A stretch of 64,000 bases of DNA, from contig JANQEL010000220.1 of the NCBI GenBank assembly GCA_028278345.1, positions 1 to 64,000 of the forward strand, read 5' to 3'. Every line of letters starts with the position of its first letter. Position 1 is the first letter of the stretch. Of the stretch, positions 48,678 to 58,140 are shown in pieces. Below the pieces are notes generated by a model that was not told where the DNA came from, ran no database searches, and saw nothing but the letters and a program-made list of their open reading frames with translations. Made by a program: the position numbers and the translations under genes. The stretch is from Myxococcota bacterium. GTDB taxonomy: Bacteria > Myxococcota_A > UBA9160 > UBA4427.

Positions 48678-51600
48678 GCGGGGCGAGCGAACCCGAACCC
48701 GCGGCGCCGATCGCGATCGTCGGGATCGGCTGTCGTTATCCCGGTGCACGCGGGCCCGAGGAACTCTGGCGGGTCGCGCGCGACGGTGAATTCACCGTAC
48801 GCGACGTCCCCGAGCATCGCGTCGAATTCGGTTTCGACATCCAGCGCTTCCACGACGATCGCGCGCGAATCCCCGGCCGCATCTCGAGCATCAAGGCGGG
48901 CTTCATCGATCACCCCGAAGAGTTCGATCCGCTCCCCTTCGGTCTGACGCCGCGTGACGCCGCGGCCCTCGAACCTCAGGCCCGCATGGCCTTCGAAGTG
49001 GTATGGGATGCGATCGTCGATGCCGGGCTTCCCTTCGAGAGTCTGCGCGGCGAACGCGTGGCGATGATCCTCGGCCATACCGCCGAGGACTTCTCGCGCG
49101 AACGCATCGCCGTGATGGGCGAAGACGCGGCGATGCGCGCCCTCGATGTGCGAAGCGCCGTGGGTTTCGCGAAAGCCGCCGTTTCGGGGCGCATCTCGCA
49201 TCAACTCGACCTGCGCGGTCCAAGCCTCACGATCGACACCGCGTGCTCTTCCTCGCTCTATGCCACCCACCTCGCCTGCCACAGCATCTGGCGCGGCGAG
49301 TCGAAGCTGGCGTTCGCCGGCGGCCTGAACCTCTTCCTCACTCCCGAAGGCAGCCTCGCGCTCTCGCGCAGCGGCATGATGGCCGCGGATGGCAAATGCA
49401 AGGCCTTCGACGAACGGGCCGATGGCTTCGTGCGCGCCGAGGGCGCAGGGGTCGTCCTGCTGCGCCCCCTCGCGGATGCGATCGAGAACGGCGATCGCGT
49501 CTATGCGGTGATTCGCGGTACGGGGATCAGTGCCGATGGGCGCGACGGCGGTCACATGATGGCACCCGGGCGCGAGGGCCAGGCGCAGGCGATGCACGAC
49601 GCGTATCGCATGGCGGCGCTTTCGCCTTCGGAGATCGACTTCGTCGAAACCCATGGCACCGGTACGGTGGTGGGGGATCCGATCGAAATCGGCGCACTCG
49701 CGGACGTGATGGGACCGGGGCGTGATCCCGCGCGACCGCTTCGGGTGTCTTCGATCAAGGGAAACATCGGCCATGCGGAATCCGCCTCGGGAGCGGCGGG
49801 GCTGATCAAGGCCGCGCTCGCGGTGCACCACCGAACGCTTCCGGCGCAGCTTCACTTCGAAGTGCCGAGCACGCGCATTCCCTGGGACGAGATCCCGATT
49901 CAAGTGCAGCGCGAGACGGAGCCGTGGCCGCACGACGGCGTGGCGCGGGTCGGTGTCAATTCATTCGGGATCTCGGGGACCAACGCGCATGTCATCGTCG
50001 AGACGGCGCCGCCCCACGCGGTTACGAAGCCCGACGACGCAGCGCGACCGCGACTCGTTGCCCTTTCGACCCACGAACCCGCGGCGCTGCGCGAGAGTGC
50101 GGCAGAACATCTCGAGTGGATTCGCGCCGGCGCGATCGACAGCGCAGACGCCTTCGACGATCTCGCCTACACGCTCGGTCGGCGGCGTAGTCATCTCAAC
50201 GAGCGCGCGGCCTTCCTCGTCGATTCCCCCGCGAGTCTCGCACGCGAGCTCGAGGGCTTCGCCGCCCAGGCCAGTGGGGCCGAGCGCTTTCGCGGGCAGG
50301 CGAGCGATGCAAAGCGGCATCCGTTGGTGTTCGTCTTTCCCGGTCAGGGTGGGCAGTGGATCGGGATGGCGCGCGATCTCGTCCAGACATCGAGTGCCTT
50401 CCGCCGCGAGATCGACGATTGGACGGATCGCTTTGGCGCACACGTCGATTGGTCGTTGCGCGATGTGCTGCTCGCCGATGCGGAGGCGGACCCGTTCAGA
50501 TCGCTCGCCGTCCTGCAACCGACGCTTGTTGTGACGCAGATCGCGATCGCCGACTGGCTCGCGCTCCACGGCGTGGTGCCCGATGCGGTGCTCGGCCAAA
50601 GCGTGGGCGAAGTGGCGGCTGCGGCGGTCGCGGGCGCACTCGATCGCGATGACATTGCGAGGCTCGTCTGTTCGCGCGGTGCCGCGGTGCAGCGCGTGGC
50701 CGGCAAGGGCGCGATGGGCCTCATCGGCCTGCCCGAAGCCGAAACCCGGGAGGCGATCGCAGGCTTCGACGGTGTGATCGAAGTGGCCGGACAGAACGGC
50801 CTGTCCTCGACACTGATCGCGGGGAATCGTGCACCCCTCGTCGAGATCGTGGCGCGGTTGGAAGACGAAGGCGTGTTCGCTCGCGTTCTCGACGTCGACT
50901 TCGCGTCCCATTGCTTCCACATGGATCTGGTACTCGACGAGTTCGCAACGGCCATCGCGGGGATCACGCCGCGCGCGAGCGAAACGCGCTTCATCTCTTC
51001 GGTCACGAGCGACGAGTTCGCATGCGATGCCCTCGACGTCGACTACTGGGTGCAGAATCTGCGACGCCCCGTGCGCTTCGCCGACGCGCTGAAGCGCATC
51101 TTCGCCCAGGACGCGCCGACGCTGGTCGAAGTGTCGCCCCATCCATCCCTCGGCCACGCGATCTCCGAAGTCGCGGCCGAGCAGCAGAGTCAGGTCACGA
51201 GCCTCTCGACCCTGCGGCGGGAACAAGCGGGCGAGACCTGCCTGCTTCGCACCCTCGGCGAGCTCTTCGTGCGCGGCTACCCGGTCGCGATGGATCGCCT
51301 GCACGACGACGCGCGGGTGATCTCGACCCCCCTCTATCCCTACCAGAAGCAGACGCTGTGGTTCGGCGAACGACGGCGCCGGGACGTTCGCATCGCGACG
51401 CATCCGCTCTTGGGTGTCGAACGCGAGGACAGCGAGAGCGGCGCCCGGGTCCACGAAGCCGTGCTCGACCTCGATACCACTCCGAGCCTCGCCTTCGCCG
51501 AGCGCAACGCGCACCTGCGAGTTCCCGCCGGTGTGGCGTTCGAGATCGCGCTCTCGGCATCGGCGAGTGCGGGTGGCGGGCAACGCCTCTCGGATCTCCG

Positions 51601-54040
51601 CTTCGCCCACTCGCCGGTGGCCAGTGCGATCTCGACCAGCGACGCGCGTTGGCGCGTGCAGACGCGAATCGATCGCGACGATCGGGTGAGCGTCGTCGCG
51701 CGATCGAACGATGCTGAGACGGCGCGGTGGGAACCCGTGCTCGAAGCCGCGATCCAGCGCGACGAAGCCGTGCATGCGAACCGCTGCGAGATCGACCTCG
51801 ATGCCGTTCGCGAACGCTGCACGCCCTTCGATCCCGATCTCGCGCGCAATCTGCTCGCCCAGGCGGGAACGCCGCCGCCGCGCAAACTCGACGGGATGCG
51901 CGAACTCCACACGGGGGATCGAGAACTCCTCGTTCGCATGACGCTTCCCGCGAAGTGCCAGAACGAGGTGGGACACTTCGCGCTGAATCCCGTCTTCTTC
52001 GAAACCGCAGTCGCGCTCGCGGGAACCCTGCTCGCACCCGTGGGAGGGGGCCCGCTGCCTTCGCGGGTCGGCGGCGTCGAGTTCGCATCCGCAGCACACG
52101 AGGAAGTCCTGTGTCACGCGAGCCTCGATCGCGACGCGCGGTGCCTGGCGCTCACGTTCCTCCAACCGACTGGCGAACCCTGCGCTCGGATCGATGGGGT
52201 CGAGACGCGCCCCCATCCGGCGGCCGCCAAGACCTCGATCGAGATCGCGGAAGCGCCGGACCGCCGCAGTCGTGCGGATGGCAACGCCGAACGCATCCGC
52301 TTCTCGATGGAGTCCGGAACCGGCAGCGAGCACTTCGTCGCATGGCGTGAACCGGCTTCGCGCACCCTGGACGACGAAGTGACCGTCGCGATCCGTGCGG
52401 CGGCTTTCAGCCGCAGCGAACGCCTTCGACTCCACACGGCCGACGCGCGAAACGAAGAGCTCGGTTGCGAGTTCGCGGGGGTCGTGACCCGGGTCGGCTC
52501 CGATGCAGGAGATCTCCGAGTTGGAGATCGCGTCATGGGTCTCGCCTCGGGAAGCATGGCGAGCGCGATCACGCTGCCAAGCGATGCCCTGGTCGCCATG
52601 CCAACGGGGATTTCCTTCGACCGCGCCGCGACCCTGCCCTTCGTCCTGGCGACCGCGCAACGCGCCGTGAACGAACTCGCTGCGCCCGGCCCGGAAGCGC
52701 GTGTCCTGGTCCTCGGCGGCGACGACGAACTCGCCCGCGCGATCATGGGCTTCGCCCTGGCGAGCGGGGCCGACGTCGTCGGTTGCCCGAACGATCCGGC
52801 GAGCATCGCGGCCGAACTCGCTTCGCTCCAGGCGGCGGAGCACATCGACCTCGTGCTTTCGACCAGCGGGAGTCACAACGCCGCCGCGATTCGAGAACGC
52901 CTCTCGGCCACCGCGACCTGGATCGATCTCGCGCCGCACCCGCCCCACCCGACCATCGACCTGGGCGCGAATCGCGCCTTCCTCCGCGTCGACATCGAGG
53001 CGCTGCTTCGCGAGGCCCCCGAAGCCGTTGGCCCGCTACTCGGGCGTGCGTTCGAGGCCACGAAGGATTTCGATGGCACATCGCAGCTCGCGCCCAGACC
53101 CGTGGCCTTCCCGGCACGAGAGATCGCACGGGCCTTCCGCTTTGCGGCCCAGCGGCGCGCGCATCAGCCGGTCGTGGTGCGTTTCGACGAAGACCTGGAA
53201 CTCGATGGGCTCGAGCTGCGCGATCGCGAGTTCCAGTTCGATCGCGAGGCCTCGCACCGGCTCGTCGTCGAGACCGAACGTGACGCCGTGATCGCCGGCG
53301 CATGGCTCGCGCGACGCGGCGCACGCCAGCTATCGATCGAACTCTCGGGCTCGAGCCTGGAAGAGAAGAACCGGATCGAAGCCGGCCTCGCAAACCACGA
53401 CGCACACGTCGAATGGACCGATATCGATCGCGACTCGATCGGAAGCATCACGTGCGTCGTCCGGGATCCCGCAGCGTTCGAACGATTGGCCGAGGGTTCG
53501 AACCACGGCCCGCTCATCGTGATCCACGAACGAGGCGACACGCTTCCGGATTCGGCCGTAAGGACGCTGTGCGACGAGGTCCGGGCCGCAGGCCGCACCG
53601 CGGCGAGCCTGGGCATCGACGCGAGCGCATTCCAGACTCCCGCGAACGTTCGTCGGATCGAATCGACTCTCGATCATCTGCTGCACGGCGGACGCGGGCT
53701 CGATGCCCGCTTCGAAAGCGCACCGCTTCCCAATGCGTCGTCGACGCCTGCGACCGCGGAAGGCGCCCACAACCTGCACGATCGTGCAGCGGTCTATGCG
53801 CTCTTCGAAGAGCGGGTCGCGAGCGTACTCGCGCTCTCCGATGATGCACGCGGCCGCCTCGTCGACGACACACCGCTCAACGACATCGGCCTCGACTCCC
53901 TGCTCGCGCGCGAACTCGCCCTGCAGCTCGAAACCCTGGCCGGGGTTTCCTTCGAACCCGCGCTGTGGGCCGATCGCCCGAGCCTCGCCACCCTGGTCGA
54001 CGTCGCGGCGGACAAACTCGGCGTCGCGGGAAACGCCTGA
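48674..54040 (+). CDS. type I polyketide synthase, KS-AT-ACP with degenerate DH, ER and KR regions
   Basis: This single-module, 1788-residue PKS starts at GTG 48674. KS (about 10-440) is intact: Cys191 in DTACSSSL, His327 in HGTGT, His367 in NIGHAES. AT (about 555-870) has FPGQGGQWIGM and Ser643 in GQSVGE (Gln for the usual His), with FASH (H746) at the YASH/HAFH specificity site. The DH-like region (909-1180) lacks the HxxxGxxxxP His, and NPVFFET carries Glu for the second catalytic Asp. The ER-like region (1205-1486) has LVLGGDDELARA instead of the GGVG loop, and the KR-like remnant (1495-1676) has no TGGxGxxG or catalytic Tyr. ACP Ser1742 in LDSLLA is intact. A beta-keto product is expected. 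Confidence 0.9.
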   Translation: MSGASEPEPAAPIAIVGIGCRYPGARGPEELWRVARDGEFTVRDVPEHRVEFGFDIQRFHDDRARIPGRISSIKAGFIDHPEEFDPLPFGLTPRDAAALEPQARMAFEVVWDAIVDAGLPFESLRGERVAMILGHTAEDFSRERIAVMGEDAAMRALDVRSAVGFAKAAVSGRISHQLDLRGPSLTIDTACSSSLYATHLACHSIWRGESKLAFAGGLNLFLTPEGSLALSRSGMMAADGKCKAFDERADGFVRAEGAGVVLLRPLADAIENGDRVYAVIRGTGISADGRDGGHMMAPGREGQAQAMHDAYRMAALSPSEIDFVETHGTGTVVGDPIEIGALADVMGPGRDPARPLRVSSIKGNIGHAESASGAAGLIKAALAVHHRTLPAQLHFEVPSTRIPWDEIPIQVQRETEPWPHDGVARVGVNSFGISGTNAHVIVETAPPHAVTKPDDAARPRLVALSTHEPAALRESAAEHLEWIRAGAIDSADAFDDLAYTLGRRRSHLNERAAFLVDSPASLARELEGFAAQASGAERFRGQASDAKRHPLVFVFPGQGGQWIGMARDLVQTSSAFRREIDDWTDRFGAHVDWSLRDVLLADAEADPFRSLAVLQPTLVVTQIAIADWLALHGVVPDAVLGQSVGEVAAAAVAGALDRDDIARLVCSRGAAVQRVAGKGAMGLIGLPEAETREAIAGFDGVIEVAGQNGLSSTLIAGNRAPLVEIVARLEDEGVFARVLDVDFASHCFHMDLVLDEFATAIAGITPRASETRFISSVTSDEFACDALDVDYWVQNLRRPVRFADALKRIFAQDAPTLVEVSPHPSLGHAISEVAAEQQSQVTSLSTLRREQAGETCLLRTLGELFVRGYPVAMDRLHDDARVISTPLYPYQKQTLWFGERRRRDVRIATHPLLGVEREDSESGARVHEAVLDLDTTPSLAFAERNAHLRVPAGVAFEIALSASASAGGGQRLSDLRFAHSPVASAISTSDARWRVQTRIDRDDRVSVVARSNDAETARWEPVLEAAIQRDEAVHANRCEIDLDAVRERCTPFDPDLARNLLAQAGTPPPRKLDGMRELHTGDRELLVRMTLPAKCQNEVGHFALNPVFFETAVALAGTLLAPVGGGPLPSRVGGVEFASAAHEEVLCHASLDRDARCLALTFLQPTGEPCARIDGVETRPHPAAAKTSIEIAEAPDRRSRADGNAERIRFSMESGTGSEHFVAWREPASRTLDDEVTVAIRAAAFSRSERLRLHTADARNEELGCEFAGVVTRVGSDAGDLRVGDRVMGLASGSMASAITLPSDALVAMPTGISFDRAATLPFVLATAQRAVNELAAPGPEARVLVLGGDDELARAIMGFALASGADVVGCPNDPASIAAELASLQAAEHIDLVLSTSGSHNAAAIRERLSATATWIDLAPHPPHPTIDLGANRAFLRVDIEALLREAPEAVGPLLGRAFEATKDFDGTSQLAPRPVAFPAREIARAFRFAAQRRAHQPVVVRFDEDLELDGLELRDREFQFDREASHRLVVETERDAVIAGAWLARRGARQLSIELSGSSLEEKNRIEAGLANHDAHVEWTDIDRDSIGSITCVVRDPAAFERLAEGSNHGPLIVIHERGDTLPDSAVRTLCDEVRAAGRTAASLGIDASAFQTPANVRRIESTLDHLLHGGRGLDARFESAPLPNASSTPATAEGAHNLHDRAAVYALFEERVASVLALSDDARGRLVDDTPLNDIGLDSLLARELALQLETLAGVSFEPALWADRPSLATLVDVAADKLGVAGNA

Positions 54041-54042
54041 CG

Positions 54043-54918
54043 ATGACGTTGCGGCTTTCGATCGAATGCCCGGATCGACCGGGCCTGCCCGTCTTGTTCG
54101 TGCACGGCTTCGCGCATCATCGGTGCGTCTGGTCGCAGGTCACCCGGCGACTCGACTCGTCCATCCGACCCATCGCGTTCGACCTGCGGGGGCACGGCGA
54201 CTCGGCGTGGTCGCCAGAGCGTCGCTATGCGATCGAAGATCACGCGGGCGACATCGGCCGGGTTCTCGACGAAGTCGACGTGGAACGTGCGGTGGTGGTG
54301 GGCCATTCCCTTGGCGGCCTCGCCTCGACTCTCTTCGCCGCGGCGAACCCGGAACGCGTCGCTGCGCTCGCCCTGATCGATACCGGCCCGCATCTCTCGA
54401 TCGCCGGCGTCACCCAGATCGCACGCGATAGCAGTCAGGCACCGATCTGCTTCGAGGACGAAGCCGCCTACGAAGCCTGGCTCGCGTCGACGATGCCCTT
54501 CGCCAGTCCCGAGAGCCTCAAACCACTCGTAGAGCGTGCCCTCGTCGAACGCAGCGATGGCCTGTTCGAGCCCAGGCTCGACCCCGGGATTCTTGAACCC
54601 GCAATCGAAGGCAATGACCTCGAGAACACCGCACCGACCATCGAAGCCGCGCTTCGCGCGATCACCTGCCCCACGTTGCTCGTACGTGGCGGGCTCTCGT
54701 CGCTGCTGAGCCGCGAGGTCGCGCACAGCGTCGTCGACGAGTTCCTCGCCGACGGTCATCTCGTCACCCTCGAACGCGCGGGACACGCCGTGATGCTCGA
54801 CGATCCGATCGGCTTACAGCGCGAACTCAGGGGCTTCATCGAGGCGGTGCGAGAGAAGCTCGACCTCAGGGCTGCGAACCCTCGGCCCAAAGCACGCGCT
54901 CATCGCGCAGCCGTGTGA
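54043..54918 (+). CDS. alpha/beta hydrolase (possible PKS thioesterase/release enzyme)
   Basis: This 291-residue alpha/beta hydrolase starts at ATG 54043, three bases after the PKS stop. It has the LFVHGFAHH oxyanion region, DLRGHGDSAW, the nucleophile elbow VVGHSLGGLA and the C-terminal catalytic His in ERAGHAVMLDD. Its immediate adjacency to a PKS that lacks its own thioesterase domain suggests it releases or trims the product. Its last 53 bases overlap the convergent MFS gene. A longer frame start at 53965 lies inside the PKS. Confidence 0.87.
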   Translation: MTLRLSIECPDRPGLPVLFVHGFAHHRCVWSQVTRRLDSSIRPIAFDLRGHGDSAWSPERRYAIEDHAGDIGRVLDEVDVERAVVVGHSLGGLASTLFAAANPERVAALALIDTGPHLSIAGVTQIARDSSQAPICFEDEAAYEAWLASTMPFASPESLKPLVERALVERSDGLFEPRLDPGILEPAIEGNDLENTAPTIEAALRAITCPTLLVRGGLSSLLSREVAHSVVDEFLADGHLVTLERAGHAVMLDDPIGLQRELRGFIEAVREKLDLRAANPRPKARAHRAAV

Positions 54919-56116
54919 GCGCCAGCCACGCCGCCCCGTTGAGCAGCGCAAAGGTGGTGAACGCCACCGTGTAGGTGCCGGTGTGATCGTGCACCGCTCC
55001 CGCGAACACGGGCCCCAGCACTCCGGCGGGCAGGATGGCGAACATGATCGCGCCATAGATCGCCGCGAGATGCCTCACGCCGAAGCACTCGCCGATGATC
55101 AACGGATAGACGACGTCGCGGGCCGCTGAAGAGAAGCCGAACAAGACGACGAAGAGCCACACCCAGGCGAGGTGCCCGGGTGTGGCGAGCAGTACGAGGG
55201 AACTCGCTCCCAGCAGCCCGAAGTCGAGCAGGAGTGCCGTGTGGCGCGGCACCCGATCGGCGATCGCCCCGAGCACCACCTTGCTCACGATCCCCAGACC
55301 GATCGCGAAGCGGTAGTAGTCGCTCGCCTCGCTGCGCGGCATGCCGTGATCGGTCCAGTACAGCACGAGGTGCTGCAGCAGCGCGAGGAAGTAGGCGAAG
55401 AAGCAGAAGAGCGTCGCCGCGAGGATCCAGAACGATCGCGTGCGCAGGGCGTCGGAGAGGGAGAGATCCTCCGCAGCTCCCCTCGCCTCGACCTCTTCCA
55501 CGCCCGGCGATGCCGGGCGTGCATCCGCATCACGCGGTTCTCGAACCAGGAAGAGCGCGGCCGGAACGAGAACGAAGATCGCGATCCAGGCGAGTTGATC
55601 GAGGGCATCCCTCCATCCGCTCTGATCCGCGATCCCCGTGGCGAGGGGCACCAGCAGGAAGCCACCGATGTTCGAGCCGGTGTACACGATGCCCAACGCG
55701 AGACCGCGACCGCGATCGAACCAACGCATCACGATCTGTCCCACCGTGATGTCCCCCACGCCCACCACCGCGAGGCCGAGCAACACCACGATGGCGCGCA
55801 GGTGCCAGAGGGATTCGATGCGCGCGTAGAGGAAGAAGGTGATCGCCACCAACGCCGTCGCAGCGATCAGGATGGGCTTCGCGCCGATGCGTGAAACCTG
55901 CGCACCGACGAGCGGACTCGCGAAGGCGATCACCCAGATCTGCCACGAGAGCGCTTCGGAGTACTGGGCGCGCAGCCAACCGAACTCGCCGATGATGTCG
56001 CGCGCGAGGGGGTTCACCACGTAGCCGTAGCCGAGGCCGAGCTGGCAGATCAGGCCTCCCAGCACCACCAGACCGCCGCCGCCGAGCCACTGGGACGCGC
56101 GAGGTTCTGACCCCAT
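54866..56116 (-). CDS. MFS transporter
   Basis: This 416-residue major facilitator protein has about twelve transmembrane helices. The MFS loop motif is partly visible as RWFDRGRGLALGIVYTG (helix 4-5 side) and GAIADRVPRHTALLLDFG (mid-loop between helices 8 and 9). It resembles OxlT/monocarboxylate-type carriers. The ATG at 56116 has no Shine-Dalgarno and directly abuts the AT-rich operator at 56117-56135, so the mRNA may be leaderless. The C-terminal end overlaps the hydrolase gene tail. Substrate unknown; an acid or polyketide product is possible. Confidence 0.85.
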   Translation of the reverse strand: MGSEPRASQWLGGGGLVVLGGLICQLGLGYGYVVNPLARDIIGEFGWLRAQYSEALSWQIWVIAFASPLVGAQVSRIGAKPILIAATALVAITFFLYARIESLWHLRAIVVLLGLAVVGVGDITVGQIVMRWFDRGRGLALGIVYTGSNIGGFLLVPLATGIADQSGWRDALDQLAWIAIFVLVPAALFLVREPRDADARPASPGVEEVEARGAAEDLSLSDALRTRSFWILAATLFCFFAYFLALLQHLVLYWTDHGMPRSEASDYYRFAIGLGIVSKVVLGAIADRVPRHTALLLDFGLLGASSLVLLATPGHLAWVWLFVVLFGFSSAARDVVYPLIIGECFGVRHLAAIYGAIMFAILPAGVLGPVFAGAVHDHTGTYTVAFTTFALLNGAAWLALTRLRDERVLWAEGSQP

Positions 56117-56135
56117 ACGATACGTATAGTATCGT
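56115..56135. promoter_or_regulatory. TetR-type operator candidate (CGTATCGTAT site 2)
   Basis: ACGATAC (56117-56123) and GTATCGT (56129-56135) are inverted arms five bases apart. On the minus strand, 56124-56115 read CGTATCGTAT, the same 10-mer as at 23461 and 61463. It lies between the MFS and TetR genes and covers the likely MFS transcription start, as expected for TetR repression. Confidence 0.65.
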
Positions 56136-56180
56136 TATCCCTGGATCTTCTCTCCAACATTCGCCGCAGACGGGTCGTTC

Positions 56181-56774
56181 GTGTCGAGCAGCACCTCCAA
56201 CAACTCCGGATCGAGCGCGGGGCGCCCGCGCAGCGAAGAAGCCCACCAGGCCATCCTCGACGCCACCCTCGAGTTGCTGGTCGAAGGCGGCTACTCGGCG
56301 CTCACCGTCGAGGGCGTGGCTTCGCGCGCCGGGGTCGGCAAGGCGACGATCTACCGCCGCTGGTCATCGAAACTACCGCTGATCGTCGAGGCGTTCGGCG
56401 CGCTTCCGGGCTTCGAGGATTGCGACACCGGCAACCTCGCCGACGACCTGAAGCAGATGCTCGGTCGCTACCTCGAGGTCTTCAACACCACCGCGCTCTC
56501 CGCCGTGCTGCCCAGCCTCGCCGGCGAACGCTTCCACAACGAAGAACTCTCCGTGCTCTTCGACCCGGTTTCGATGTCGCGTCGCCGCCCGCTGATCGAG
56601 GCCCTCGAACGCGCGCAGGACCGCGGCGAGATCCCGAACGACATCAACCTCGAACTCGCCGCCGACCTCGTGGTCGGCCCGATCGCCGTCGCCCTCTTCT
56701 TCAAGGGCGGCCGTCTCAAACCCGAGATGGTCGACCCCATGGTCGACCTCGCCTTGAGGGGTCTGCGCGCGTAG
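56181..56774 (+). CDS. TetR/AcrR-family transcriptional regulator
   Basis: This 197-residue regulator starts at GTG 56181. The HTH domain is clear: HQAILDATLELLVEGGYSAL, then VEGVASRAGVGKATIYRRWS. The C-terminal domain is the TetR_C-type helical bundle (FKGGRLKPEMVDPMVDLA). It is divergent from the MFS gene over the operator at 56115-56135, so it likely represses the transporter. The same 10-mer at two other promoters suggests it also controls the racemase operon and the acyl-CoA synthetase/LLM pair. It is convergent with the pyruvyl transferase gene. Confidence 0.9.
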   Translation: MSSSTSNNSGSSAGRPRSEEAHQAILDATLELLVEGGYSALTVEGVASRAGVGKATIYRRWSSKLPLIVEAFGALPGFEDCDTGNLADDLKQMLGRYLEVFNTTALSAVLPSLAGERFHNEELSVLFDPVSMSRRRPLIEALERAQDRGEIPNDINLELAADLVVGPIAVALFFKGGRLKPEMVDPMVDLALRGLRA

Positions 56775-56797
56775 CTCGCAACTGGATTGGAATCCAG

Positions 56798-58138
56798 TCA
56801 GGCGCTCGCCGAGTTCGCCTGTTTCAGCGCTCGGTAGTGGCGGTCGAGTTCGCGGAAGCGGCGGGCGTTCTTCTGGGCGGTTTCGCGGAAGCCCGACGCG
56901 GCGGCGGCCTGATCGAGCAGGACGGCGATGTTGCGGTGGGCACGCTGCCACCTCTCGCGCTCGATGCCCGCCAGGGCATCGAGTGCAACCGCCTTGCTCG
57001 CACGCGTCGTCTCGCTCGGCGTGTCGAGCACTTCACCGACGCGCACCCAATGCTCGTCGAGCGCAGCACGCACCGACGCGCGCGCCTCTCCGCTCGGAAC
57101 CTCTGCCGGCAGTCCTTTCTCGATCCTCTCGAAGACCTGCGTCCACGATTCCACGAGACCCTCTTCTCGCCGCAATCCCCGCTGCGAAGCAATGAAGCCG
57201 CTGAACTTCGCATGCCCGCCCGGCGCTTCACGTGCCACGATGAGCGCAGGACGCTCGAAGGCGGTCGCGGTGATCGCGCCGTGCAGGGACGAGCCGATGT
57301 AGCACTCGGAATCGCGAATCAAGCCGATGACTTCCCGCAGGCTGCGCGGAGTCTCGACGACCAGCGGAGCCGTCGTCATCGCCCGGCCGAGCTGCGCCGC
57401 CAACTCGCCGTCGCCATGACAGCAGCCCAGGGCGAGGAGCACCGCCTTCGCATCTTCACGACGGCACAGCGAATCGATTCTCGCGGCCGTCTCCTCGAGG
57501 GTCTCCGTCAGATACCGCGAGTTGAAGTGGAACGTGATCGTGCGCTCGGATCGTTCGCATCCGCGCGAGGCGAAGGCTTCGTCGACCGCTCGATCGAGTT
57601 CGACGTGGCTGAACAGTCGGTCGACTTCGATCGCAGAGTCGGGGGCAACGGTGACTTCCTCCCGTGCGCCCGCTTCGACCAGGAACGATCGGCTTCGCTC
57701 GTCGCGCACGGCGACGCGATCCGCCGCCTCGACCGCCCAGGCGGCCAGCCTCTCGACCTCGGGCGAGAACGAACCCGGAACTCCCGGCGCATTCCACACA
57801 AGCGGCACACCCAGTTCGCATGCGTGACGACTCGCGCCGAACCAGAGATCCGAGTACGCGAAGAGCTGCGTTTCACCCTTCCCCGCGTAGGGAACGACAT
57901 CCGATGCCTGGGCGTGGACGATGTGCCCGCCGCCGACGATGACCGCATCGAACTCACGCTCGAAGGCTTCGCGTGAAGAGATCGTCAGCACGCAATCGCC
58001 GAAGACGGGATGCCCACCCACGGGCGAGACGTGGACGATCTCGTCGCCGCGTTCCCGCAGCCTGCGTTCGACGATCAGCGGGAAGAGCAGGTCGCCGTAG
58101 TTCTCTACGTCGAACGTGCCGAAGTGCGCGATCCGCAC
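56798..58138 (-). CDS. polysaccharide pyruvyl transferase-family protein
   Basis: This 446-residue protein matches the polysaccharide pyruvyl transferase family: HFGTFDVENYGDLLFPLIV at the N-terminus, DAVIVGGGHIVH, WNAPGVPGSFSP, DRVAVRDERSRSFL and SECYIGSSLHGAITATAFER. These enzymes add pyruvate ketals to sugar polymers or act as related glycosyl enzymes. The start at GTG 58138 has an AGGAGGGG ribosome site that lies within a possible hairpin. It lies 81 bases after the acyl-CoA synthetase gene, but no other polysaccharide gene is near, so its pathway is unclear. Confidence 0.85.
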   Translation of the reverse strand: MRIAHFGTFDVENYGDLLFPLIVERRLRERGDEIVHVSPVGGHPVFGDCVLTISSREAFEREFDAVIVGGGHIVHAQASDVVPYAGKGETQLFAYSDLWFGASRHACELGVPLVWNAPGVPGSFSPEVERLAAWAVEAADRVAVRDERSRSFLVEAGAREEVTVAPDSAIEVDRLFSHVELDRAVDEAFASRGCERSERTITFHFNSRYLTETLEETAARIDSLCRREDAKAVLLALGCCHGDGELAAQLGRAMTTAPLVVETPRSLREVIGLIRDSECYIGSSLHGAITATAFERPALIVAREAPGGHAKFSGFIASQRGLRREEGLVESWTQVFERIEKGLPAEVPSGEARASVRAALDEHWVRVGEVLDTPSETTRASKAVALDALAGIERERWQRAHRNIAVLLDQAAAASGFRETAQKNARRFRELDRHYRALKQANSASA

Positions 58139-58140
58139 AT

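Noticed and set aside
49961-52948. 995-residue open frame on the minus strand, opposite the PKS
   Set aside because: It mirrors the PKS coding strand, has no domain pattern and starts without a ribosome site.
54866-54918. 53-base overlap of hydrolase and MFS genes as a sign of a frameshift
   Set aside because: Both C-termini are short, charged tails after complete domains, so a simple convergent overlap is enough.
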